Below are positions 10,401 through 16,520 of a stretch of 64,000 bases of DNA, piece by piece; within the stretch, counting starts at the first letter, position 1; each line of letters starts with the position of its first letter. The notes below the pieces were generated by a model. That model was given only the letters and a program-made list of their open reading frames with translations, did not search any database and was not told the DNA's origin. Source of the stretch: Candidatus Aalborgicola bjergmarkensis (GTDB taxonomy: Bacteria > Pseudomonadota > Gammaproteobacteria > Burkholderiales > Burkholderiaceae_C); contig JADJFE010000033.1 in assembly GCA_016708725.1 (NCBI GenBank), forward strand, positions 26,934 to 90,933. The letters are read 5' to 3'. The position numbers and the translations under genes are program-made.

Positions 10401-11038
10401 TGCAGATACTGGGCGCCTCGAAGTTCAAGTTCCAGCTGGGTGCCAATGCACTGGCGGGCGATGCGGCAGTCTTTTTGAGCTATTCCGACTTTGTCACCAA
10501 CCTGGGCGCGTCCCTGACCAGCGGCTTGCCACTTCCTGTATCGGGCACTGCGGGCTATGTTGTGCCCACGGGCTTTACGCAGGCCGCAGCCCCCACACCC
10601 GCTGTGGCAGGCGCTTCCTACACAGTGCCGGGTACCCTGGGCGATGATGTCCTCGTGCCGTCCGGGGGCAACAACTACCTCGGCGGTGGCGGTAACGACA
10701 CCTACACCATCAGTCCCTACACTTTGAGCGGCTCGGTAACCACCAAGATCATTGACACCGAAGGCAGCAATGTGATCCAGTTGGTAGGTGGCCTGACGAT
10801 TGAATCGAGCACCTTTTTCAACAACGCCGTGCAACTGACGCTATCCCTTGGCGCCAAGGTGCAAATCCTGGGCGCATCCGGCTTTAGCTACCAGTTGGGT
10901 GCCAATGCTCCAGCGGGAGAAGCAGCCAGCAGTCTGACGTTTGCACAGTTTGCCTCTACGCTAGGTGCCAGCGTCCCGACGGGTACTTCTGCTGTGAGTG
11001 GCAGCGCCAATTTTGTGGTGCTTGGCAGTGGACACTGA
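7421..11038 (+). CDS. Large secreted protein: beta-propeller, Ig-like and RTX-like repeats
   Basis: A 1205-residue exported protein with a clear signal peptide (MKQTQRIALFFVALFALLVS, cleavage after the PARTE region). Modules in order are: a beta-sandwich-like domain (about 25-270); a WD40/PQQ-like propeller with repeated SPDG and ELWATSN-type blades (about 280-650); an Ig-like domain beginning APVCTLSASPTAITAG; an InlB-B-like repeat containing SSFTGWSGACSGTGTCTVSM; and a second Ig-like domain beginning APVCTLNANPSSITAG. The protein ends with two ~150-residue tandem modules, each starting SYTVPGTLG and carrying a GGAGNDTY or GGGGNDTY calcium-type turn. Paired cysteines suggest disulfides outside the cytoplasm. 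A good ribosome site (AAGGAGA) precedes the ATG. Function is unknown; surface adhesion or substrate binding is plausible. Confidence 0.85.
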   Translation: MKQTQRIALFFVALFALLVSMPARTETVSGGFRFTYTGPSEFIYPYDGKKQSIRFSVTNTAATASTVYALRVSVNGSANEYPGYAHFPNGAKFSLAAGESSVVSSWAQGVYENLGPTTPPAVGESKEYTFDFVFTDASKPIAEITAADTFTVSQKVMFTNLGDTPTLTGGLALGGTVRFSGATTLPNNALVEVATPYSPRWYVATATAANTTADGAGLTVTQSLPLRSDWLVRISASGYASKVVALADITTGTTATLGLTLEKRAAPTLSYKLAQQIATPTGFWRGAVSESEGTFVAIPGQENWKTGATDAETRSYREASKLYKFKFDGTKVWEHAPGWEIWGGDMTPDGKYVAYALNPSYTSFYQPTEYKLVLLDGMTGTQLWAKTGPTSTSDITFSSEARKLESLEVALSPDGNYVAVGSVGSGQVTVFDRTTGTELWATSNAPGANFGQVRNLKFSSDSQFLYAGSGDNFLRKFRVSDGTAIWKAMVGGWPFVNGLNFSPDGTLVTTGTKSFDTAVVRASDGVVLWFRNTQYFDSVPSPDGAVTTSFNGVIYRLSDGVIAGMTKTHALSAYTPDGAYLLRMDSDLALYDLTGVKLLTFDKSGLNTNAGEQPQWSYATKDGRYVIGLGRDMSTPGSTGVAIWERTSDTTSTAPVCTLSASPTAITAGNTSTLTASCAPAATGYTWTGGTCTGTTSATCTVTPTATTSYSVAGVNATGTGTAASATVTVTPVGTFALGVGTSGTGYGNVASSPGGIACYVPQPGVAYLVAPDCSENYTSGASVTLSATPDAGSSFTGWSGACSGTGTCTVSMTEARSVTATFALNVTAPVCTLNANPSSITAGSSSTLTATCTPAATSYIWTGGSCAGTSASTCTVSPTATTTYTVQGSNAGGTNQAASVTVTVSTTANATSYTVPGTLGSDVFVPTAGNSYYGGAGNDTYIISPNTLRGEVTAKIIDTEGDNLVQLVDGMTVTASAFYDDAAQLTLSSGAKVQILGASKFKFQLGANALAGDAAVFLSYSDFVTNLGASLTSGLPLPVSGTAGYVVPTGFTQAAAPTPAVAGASYTVPGTLGDDVLVPSGGNNYLGGGGNDTYTISPYTLSGSVTTKIIDTEGSNVIQLVGGLTIESSTFFNNAVQLTLSLGAKVQILGASGFSYQLGANAPAGEAASSLTFAQFASTLGASVPTGTSAVSGSANFVVLGSGH

Positions 11039-11468
11039 GGGAAGCCCTCCAGGAAGCACGCATGGCGAGCCCCAGCGCCGCCTGCAGCTTGGTGATCGAC
11101 AGCTCCAGAAACCATACCAGCGTCGATTTCCGGGTGGATTTGTGACAGGCTCCGGGATACACCATCCAGGATTAAATTCAATTGCTCCTGATTTAAGAGC
11201 TGTTACCGCTTATACCATAAGGCTTGCAGGCCGATTTGCCATGTAAAAACACCCGGAAACGGCCCGTTTTGATGCCCCATGGCGGTTTTGGCATCGCCTT
11301 GCCCCGTTTTGAAGGGCAAAATTTAAGGTAAATCGGGCTGTATGCCTTATGTATCAAGCGGGAGTAGCTATGTTTTTTGCTGAAACCACGGGGCCGGTGC
11401 AGGTGATGTGCCGCCCACGGTGACTTTGCAACATAATCTGCACTCAAAGAAATCAATACAAGCACCGG
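11039..11468. other. Intergenic region without a convincing gene
   Basis: No supported coding sequence is seen here. It holds short inverted repeats (GATGCC...GGCATC near 11271-11295, and TTGCCC...GGGCAA near 11299-11320) and, at about 11320-11380, a diverged copy of the dispersed repeat found elsewhere in the window (core AAGCGGGAGTAGCTATG). It marks the boundary between the secreted repeat protein and the accessory region. Confidence 0.5.
11320..11380 (+). repeat. Dispersed repeat copy, diverged
   Basis: The stretch contains AAGCGGGAGTAGCTATG at 11356-11372, preceded by a GGTAAATCGGGCTGTATGCC block. These parallel the CAAATC...GCCTATAGC and AAGCGGGGATAGCTACT blocks of the longer copies at 57479-57585 and 62109-62203. 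It is intergenic and diverged, so the limits are approximate. Confidence 0.55.
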
Positions 11469-11645
11469 ATGAAATTTATCGTATGCGTCTCACGTGAAGA
11501 CTGTGGCGATCTGTCCACCGATGGCTTGGCTCTGGGGCGGCTGTACGAAGTGCGAGCATCCGCCGATGGTGTCGAGGCCAACACCACTGCACCAGCAGCG
11601 CCACCAGCACGCGCGATTGCAGGTAAGGCGCAGGGGCAAGACTAA
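11469..11645 (+). pseudogene. Truncated small-protein gene, N-terminal part
   Basis: The frame reads MKFIVCVSREDCGDLSTDGL, then LGRLYEVRASADG, then a low-complexity Ala/Pro tail. The beginning resembles short conserved hypothetical proteins that start MK-IVCVS and have a GK/R-VYEVLPD block. The normal C-terminal part is missing and the tail runs into a stretch that matches the end of cysN on the other strand. This looks like another gene in this region whose middle or end was lost. The family link is from memory and moderate. Confidence 0.35.
11589..11634 (-). pseudogene. Short remnant of the cysN 3' end
   Basis: On the minus strand this stretch encodes PYLQSRVLVALLV, close to the CysN C-terminal PYLQSRVLGALI. 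At nucleotide level 11603-11628 matches the cysN copy near 14524 at about 23 of 26 positions (AGCACGCGCGATTGCAGGTA). It is far from the intact operon and joined to the helicase relic. It is therefore read as a third cysN 3' fragment bounding the accessory block; the short length leaves some chance of coincidence. Confidence 0.45.
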
Positions 11646-12014
11646 ATGCAGCAGCCTCTGACGCAGCATCAAAGTCTGTACTACGCCTGGCTTTTGACCC
11701 GGCGTGCGGCAGGCGACTCCGTGGAGTCGCTTGCATCCACGCTTGTAATCTCTCAACGGTGGGCCGAGCGCCGCCGCCGCCAACCAATCTCGCCAGAATC
11801 CATTTCAAGGCGTATCCGGCCCGGTCAGCATGATCGATGACCGCGTCTTTGGCGACATTGACAGCTTCCGCGCACAATTCACCGCGCGGCCCAGGGAGCA
11901 GACTTTTGCAGCCCTGCGAGCGCGCCTGGCTACCGTATGCAAACGCACGCTGCGCCGCCAGGTTCAGCAGTACGCCCCGTACACCGCACGCAGGGCCATC
12001 GTTGAAGAGTTCAC
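11646..12014 (+). pseudogene. Remnant of SNF2-family helicase
   Basis: Two separated pieces of an SNF2/DEAD-type helicase remain. The first (11646-~11748) reads LTQHQSLYYAWLLTRRAAGD then SVESLASTLV, the usual N-terminus of this family. The second, in another frame from about 11815, reads SMIDDRVFGDIDSFRAQF and then LATVCKRTLRRQVQQYAPYT, which normally follows the DEAD box. The Walker A and DEAD-containing middle and the entire C-terminal half are gone. The second piece is joined directly to a YhcG-like fragment. It cannot be an active helicase. Confidence 0.7.
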
Positions 12015-12450
12015 CAATTTTCAGGTTCGGCTGCCATCGCCACACTCGCAGCTGGCGCACCACACCCTCAAAGACCCTTATTTTTTCGATTTTCTCGGAC
12101 TTGACAACACAGCGCACGAACGTGCCATCGAGACCGGCTTGGTGCAGCATATCACCCGCTTTCTGCTGGAGCTGGGTAACGGCTTTGCGTTTGTAGGGCG
12201 TCAGTACCGGCTTGGCCACCCCACCATCGGGCTGCTGTTGTGCAAGACCCAAAAGCGCACGGTCGTGGAGTACGCCTTATCGGGCATCGACAAGCCCATG
12301 GGGGTGGCTGAATACCGGCTGGTTCGCACCTTGCCCGATTCGCTGGTAGCCATCCTTCCCACGGTGGAAGAGCTGGAAAGTGAGCTGGATGCGATGGACG
12401 GCGACGCGTCCAGTGTGGCGGGCGGCAAGGTATTCGGAGAGGACGCATGA
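12015..12450 (+). pseudogene. Remnant of YhcG-type PDDEXK nuclease (DUF1016), core deleted
   Basis: Fused in frame after the helicase fragment, this region shows DUF1016 landmarks: LKDPYFFDFLGLD, ELGNGFAFVGRQYRL, TIGLLLCKTQKRTVVEYAL and KPMGVAEYRL. In the family, about 50 residues with the nuclease core (the acidic pair and the VVIELK-type strand) lie between FVGRQYRL and TIGLLLCK. Here the two blocks are separated only by GHP, so the catalytic core has been removed in frame near 12213. An intact open frame remains (11830-12450, 206 residues), so a catalytically dead protein could still be made. Its end overlaps the next gene by 4 bp. Confidence 0.7.
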
Positions 12451-13694
12451 ACATCGAACAATTACTCCAGCGCATCCGGCTAGGCGAAGACTCCATGCTG
12501 GAATTGAAACAGCTGGTGCTGCGTGACGAAGGCAAAACCATCGAGCCGCACCCAGACGGCTTGTCCGATGAATTGGCGGCCTTGGCCAATGCCAAAGGCG
12601 GCCTCTTGATCCTGGGCGTGGACGATAAAACCCGCGAAATCAGCGGTATTGCCATCAACCAGCTGGATCGTGTGGAGGCATGGCTCACCGCCATTTGCAA
12701 TGACCGTATCAAGCCCCCTCTGCATGTGAACACGCGGCATCTTGAATTGCCCGATGCTAAAGGAGCACTGCAGCCGGTGATTGTGGTGGAGGTGCCGCAA
12801 AGTCTGTGGGTACACCAAAGCGCCAATGGCTACTTCCGGCGGGTGGGGCATGCCAAGCGTGCATTGCCGCCCGATGCGCTGGCACGCTTGTTTCAGCAAC
12901 GCAGCCAGGCACGAATTATCCGGTTTGAAGAGCAGGAAGTGCCCGATTGCCATTTTGACGATCTGGATGCCTTGCTGCTGCGGCGTTTCATCAAGGCAGA
13001 CCAAGGCGATGCGGCGACCCAACTCAGACGGCTGCACCTGCTCACCTTGCGCGATGGTGAACTGATTCCCACTGTGGCCGGGGTGTTGCTGTGTACGCTG
13101 AATCCGGCGCGCTGGTTGCGCAATAGTGAAATCATCGCAGTGGCCCATGCCGGGGTGCGTAACGATCCCAATGACCAGATGGATGCCCTGGAAATTCAGG
13201 GGCCGCTGGATCGGCAGATTGCCGATGCTCTCCATTTTGTGCGCCGCAACATGAAAACCCCGGCACGCAAGCATTTGGGGCGGATAGATTACCCGCAATA
13301 CCACTTGGGCGCCGTCTTTGAAGCCATCGTCAATGCGGTGGCGCACCGCGATTACTCCTTGCATGCCCAGCGTATCCGCTTGTTCATGTTTGCCGACAGG
13401 CTGGAGATTCATTCGCCGGGCGCCTTGCCCAATACGCTTTCGCTGGAGTCCATGCGCGCATTGTCGGTGCCGCGCAATGAAATTCTGGCGAGTCTTTTTT
13501 CCCGCTACTACCCGTTGGATGATCCCGCCTTGGGCAAAAGTTATCTCATGGATCGCCGGGGGTTTGGGGTGGAGATGATTCTGCGCGAAAGTGAAAAATT
13601 GTCCGGCAAGCAGCCGCTTTACCAATCCATCGGGGATATGGAGCTATGTCTGACACTCTACGCACAGCAAGCTCCTGCAGAGGAAACGGCGTGA
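12447..13694 (+). CDS. AlbA_2 (Schlafen-type) DNA-binding / ATPase protein
   Basis: A 415-residue protein with an N-terminal AlbA_2 domain (about 10-130: MLELKQLVLRDEGKTIEPHP, then ELAALANAKGGLLILGVDD). Its C-terminal part is GHKL-like (HATPase_c_4), with EAIVNAVAHRDYSLHAQRIR and RLEIHSPGALPNT at about 290-350. Proteins with this layout are widespread as putative transcription regulators or defence-associated ATPases and are often mislabelled RecG-like. It starts 4 bp inside the end of the YhcG remnant and overlaps the zeta-like relic by 4 bp, so the set was once one operon. This is the only full-length gene of that set. Confidence 0.8.
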   Translation: MNIEQLLQRIRLGEDSMLELKQLVLRDEGKTIEPHPDGLSDELAALANAKGGLLILGVDDKTREISGIAINQLDRVEAWLTAICNDRIKPPLHVNTRHLELPDAKGALQPVIVVEVPQSLWVHQSANGYFRRVGHAKRALPPDALARLFQQRSQARIIRFEEQEVPDCHFDDLDALLLRRFIKADQGDAATQLRRLHLLTLRDGELIPTVAGVLLCTLNPARWLRNSEIIAVAHAGVRNDPNDQMDALEIQGPLDRQIADALHFVRRNMKTPARKHLGRIDYPQYHLGAVFEAIVNAVAHRDYSLHAQRIRLFMFADRLEIHSPGALPNTLSLESMRALSVPRNEILASLFSRYYPLDDPALGKSYLMDRRGFGVEMILRESEKLSGKQPLYQSIGDMELCLTLYAQQAPAEETA

Positions 13695-13875
13695 GCAAGA
13701 AGGTCATCATCATTGCCGGGCCGAATGGCGCGGGGAAAACGACTTTCGCGCGCTCTTTTTTACCCGCTGAGGCGCATTGTCCGCGTTTCATCAATGCGGA
13801 CCTGATCACGCCTGGGCGTTGTACGACAACAGCGGGGCCACGCCTACCTTGTTGGAATGGGGAGAAAACGAATGA
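13691..13875 (+). pseudogene. Zeta-toxin-like kinase remnant with internal deletion
   Basis: From a GTG start overlapping the previous stop, the frame reads VSKKVIIIAGPNGAGKTTFA with an intact Walker A, then FINADLI, the normal beginning of a chromosomal zeta-like P-loop kinase of ~190 residues. At about 13808 the sequence jumps, in another frame, to AWALYDNSGATPTLLEWGEN, the usual C-terminus of the same family. About 130 central residues are missing and the join is out of frame. It is inactive. Confidence 0.65.
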
Positions 13876-14063
13876 CCAAGCAAGACCTTTCTCAAGCCAA
13901 AGACCCTGATCTGCGTGCCTCTTTGCAGGCCATGCTGCGTGCTGCCGAGCTGGCGCGCAAGACGGCTGTGCAGACGGGAACCGGCATCGTGATCGTCGAT
14001 GCGCAGCAACGAATCGTGCGTCTGTCTGCCCAACAACTGCAGCAACAGGGCAAGCCAGCATGA
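13872..14063 (+). CDS. Small partner (putative antitoxin) of the zeta-like kinase
   Basis: A 63-residue protein (MTKQDLSQAKDPDLRASLQA...) whose ATG overlaps the end of the kinase remnant by 4 bp. The helical N-terminus followed by TGTGIVIVDAQQRIVRLSAQ matches the short protein that usually accompanies chromosomal zeta-like kinases. It seems intact although its partner is destroyed. The antitoxin role is inferred from this pairing. Confidence 0.6.
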   Translation: MTKQDLSQAKDPDLRASLQAMLRAAELARKTAVQTGTGIVIVDAQQRIVRLSAQQLQQQGKPA

Positions 14064-14137
14064 ATGCCAGGGTATTGCACAAGTGCGATTGAATGGCCAA
14101 AGCCGACTCCCGCACATCCCACAAAAAAGAGCGTGGA

Positions 14138-14446
14138 TCACGCTGCATAGATGGCTTCGCGGTTGCGGTTGATGCTGGGCAGCACGTAGGGGTTACGAAC
14201 GGCACCGGCTTCCACCAAGTCAACGCTACGACCCAGCAATTTTTCCAGTGCAGCCTTGGCTCCGAAAAAGGATTCCAGACCTGGCTGTGCATCGGGCGCA
14301 AATTCCACCAGAAAATCAGCATCGCTGCTGGTCGGGTTGAAGTCGTTAGCCCGAGCTGCCGAGCCAAACACCTCTAACCTGCTGATGCGATAGCGCTGGC
14401 AGATGAGAGAAATGCCAGGGCGGTGTTGGGCGATGGCAGAGTGCAT
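14138..14446 (-). CDS. MNT-type nucleotidyltransferase without HepT partner
   Basis: This 102-residue minimal nucleotidyltransferase carries the family motif VFGSAARAND followed by SDADFLVEF (GSxARx9-11DxD). In HepT/MntA systems this protein AMPylates and silences the HepT RNase. No HepT-like gene lies on either side: downstream is a 74 bp gap and upstream is the degenerate cysN. It is either a solitary member of the family or the survivor of a broken module. Confidence 0.75.
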   Translation of the reverse strand: MHSAIAQHRPGISLICQRYRISRLEVFGSAARANDFNPTSSDADFLVEFAPDAQPGLESFFGAKAALEKLLGRSVDLVEAGAVRNPYVLPSINRNREAIYAA

Positions 14447-14455
14447 GACCTGCCT

Positions 14456-15558
14456 TCACAACACCAGCAACGCCCCCGAAGTCTTGTGACTCGCGGTATC
14501 CACCAGGATCAAGGCGCCCAGCACGCGCGACTGCAGGTAGGGCAGCACTGCAATCGGTTCTTGCAGGCTGATTTCGATATGGCCGATGGCGTTCGGGGCG
14601 ATTTGCGTGGCGTCGTGTTCTTCCAGGGTGTTGATGTCCAGGTTGTGCACGATGCGCTTGACTTTGGCCTTGATCCAGCGGTGGCCGTGCAGCGCCCAGT
14701 AGACACGCCCGGCGACCAGCGGCTCTTCGTCCATCCAGGCGACTGTGGCCTTGATCTCGCGCGTGGTTTCAAAGTGTTTTCGACCCATTGCACCGGGAAG
14801 GCAAATGGAATATCGCGCTCGGCTGGGGTGACGGGCAATTGCTCCAGCAGGCTCAAAAGGCTGGGGCCAGCGTAGCCGCACCAGCCATCCTCGGCAGCTT
14901 GCACCACGTTGTGGCCCTTGAGCGCCGAGATGGGGACGATAGCCGTGACCGGGATATTGGCAGCGGTGGCAAAGGTTTCGAGTGCAGTGCGAATCTTGGC
15001 AAAACCGGCGTTTGCGTCGTCGAGTGCGTCGAGCTTGTTGACGGCAAACACGATACTGGGCACACGCAGCAGATTCACCAGCAGCGAGTGGCGCCGGGTC
15101 TGCGGCAGAAGTTCCAGCGGGCCGGGGTTCTGCCAGGGGAGTTTGGTGGCGTCCACCAGCACCACGGCGGCGTGCGCGCTGCTGGCGGCGGTGACCATGT
15201 TGCGCGTGTACTGCACGTGGCCAGGGGCGTCGCCGATGATGAACTTGCGCGCGGGCGTGGCAAAGTAGCGGTAGGCCACGTCGATGGTGATGCCTTGTTC
15301 GCGCTCGGCAGATAAGCCATCGGTGAACAGCGCCAGATCGATTTCGCCGTTTTTGCCGCCTTTGGAGACGTTGGCGAGCTGGTCGAGCATGACCGAGCGG
15401 CTATCGACCAGCAAGCGGCCAATCAGCGTGCTCTTGCCGTCGTCAACCGAGCCGCAGGTGATGAAACGCAAAGCGGATTGTGTGTCGATTTCGGTGCCAT
15501 TTTCGCCTGTACCGCCCGTGGAACGTGCGGGGGCAGCTATAGTATTTACAGCATTCAT
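14456..15558 (-). pseudogene. Degenerate second copy of cysN, 250 bp deletion
   Basis: This copy is nearly identical to the intact cysN at 16521-17873 over most of its length, including the start region, the G-domain DDGKSTLIGRLLVDS and the stop. Relative to the intact copy, the 250 bp corresponding to 16842-17091 are missing at about 14774. That joins VQWVE to the HFETTREIK block and shifts the frame, destroying domain II. The N-terminal G-domain remains an open frame and the C-terminal part continues in another frame. It is read as a decayed duplicate; no function is implied. Confidence 0.88.
15518..15544 (+). repeat. Dispersed repeat core inside degenerate cysN
   Basis: The core GTGGAACGTGCGGGGGCAGC followed by TATAGTA lies in the first codons of this cysN copy. 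It is the same sequence as at 17833-17859 in the intact copy, so it was present before the duplication. Confidence 0.75.
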
Positions 15559-15741
15559 CAGAAGTATCCGTCCTTTTTGCGTTTTTCCATGCTGGCTTCG
15601 GAGGTCTTGTCGTCCATGCGCGTGGCGCCGCGCTCGCTGACCTCGACTTCCAGCGTTTCCATGACGACATCCGCAGCATTGGCGGCCAGACTGGCCACGG
15701 GGCAGGTGATGTCGCCCACGGTACGAAAGCGCACATCGCGC
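15558..15741 (-). pseudogene. Duplicated 3' end of cysD
   Basis: The stretch encodes the last ~60 residues of CysD (ending EKRKKDGYF) directly before the degenerate cysN start, exactly as in the intact operon. Matching sequence stops abruptly at about 15741 (CGCACATCGCGC), the outer edge of the duplication. Compared with the intact copy a 6 bp CAGGTA unit is absent. It shows that the duplicated segment was cysD 3' end plus cysN. Confidence 0.85.
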
Positions 15742-15819
15742 GAAAATGCAATCTGTTATTCTTCCTGCGTTTTCCAAGATGCAGAAGAAATGATTTCCAA
15801 CATACCGAGGATTTTTTCT

Positions 15820-16044
15820 ATGTTGCACAGTTATGTAGCCGAAATTGATGGCTCTGAGCTGGTCTGGGTTGATGCACCACCGGTGCCGTTGAAACACCAG
15901 CGCGTTTTGATTGTGGTGGAAGATGTATTGCAAAATGAGGGAAAGCCTACTGCAACGCAGTTCGATTTCTCCGAGCTGGCAGGTCGTCTGCAATGGCGCG
16001 GCGATGCCGTAGCAGCACAACGGGCATCAAGAGATGCATGGTAA
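15820..16044 (+). CDS. Antitoxin-like partner of PIN-domain toxin
   Basis: A 74-residue protein (MLHSYVAEIDGSELVWVDAP...) ending FSELAGRLQWRGDAVAAQRA and then SRDAW. The C-terminal helix with repeated Arg and Trp is typical of the toxin-wrapping tail of VapB-like antitoxins. Its stop overlaps the start of the PIN-domain gene by 11 bp. An alternative ATG lies at 15790. The exact antitoxin family is not recognised; the role comes from the pairing and size. Confidence 0.65.
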   Translation: MLHSYVAEIDGSELVWVDAPPVPLKHQRVLIVVEDVLQNEGKPTATQFDFSELAGRLQWRGDAVAAQRASRDAW

Positions 16045-16423
16045 GCGGTATTTGCTCGACACCAATGCCTTGGTAGCTTTGCTGCGGGGGCATCAAGGGC
16101 TGCTGGCTTTGACGAAAGAGGCTGAGTGGCTCGGCGTATCGGTGATCAATATACTGGAATTCTTGGGGTTTGACGGACTGAGCAATTCGGATCGTGACCT
16201 GCTGGCCACCTTTGTTGCGCGCATTCACACCGTCGATCTCAGACACAGTGATCAAGCGTTGATGCAACGCATCGCCGATGTGCGCAAGCGCAAGGCGGTG
16301 AAATTACCTGATGCCATAGTGCTTGCATCAGCAGCCTTGCACAATGCAACGTTGTTGACCAATGACAGTCAACTACTGAAACTGGCCCAAGACAACACAG
16401 CCTTCAGCTTACAAGCATTTTGA
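16034..16423 (+). CDS. PIN-domain toxin, VapC type
   Basis: A 129-residue PIN-domain ribonuclease. Acidic residues of the Mg-binding site are visible: YLLDTNALVALL (first Asp), INILEFLGFD (Glu), PDAIVLASAALHN (Asp) and LLTNDSQL (final Asp). VapC toxins cut tRNA or rRNA when their antitoxin is lost. The module lies between the two cysD-cysN copies and is transcribed against them. Confidence 0.85.
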   Translation: MHGKRYLLDTNALVALLRGHQGLLALTKEAEWLGVSVINILEFLGFDGLSNSDRDLLATFVARIHTVDLRHSDQALMQRIADVRKRKAVKLPDAIVLASAALHNATLLTNDSQLLKLAQDNTAFSLQAF

Positions 16424-16520
16424 TGGTTATCGCAGGCCGTATGGGAACCCACAGGACTCGTCAGGCGCGCAATTGAAATTTGTTCCTTGCGTTGCTTCCA
16501 AATCAGGGGGCATTTCCACC

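Noticed and set aside
11476..12252. A 258-codon minus-strand frame across the helicase/YhcG remnants
   Set aside because: It mixes antisense of several remnants; only the short PYLQSRVL segment is meaningful, as a cysN fragment.
12480..13625. A 381-codon minus-strand frame opposite the AlbA_2 gene
   Set aside because: Low-quality composition rich in His and Gln and no recognisable motif, while the plus strand encodes a clear domain protein.
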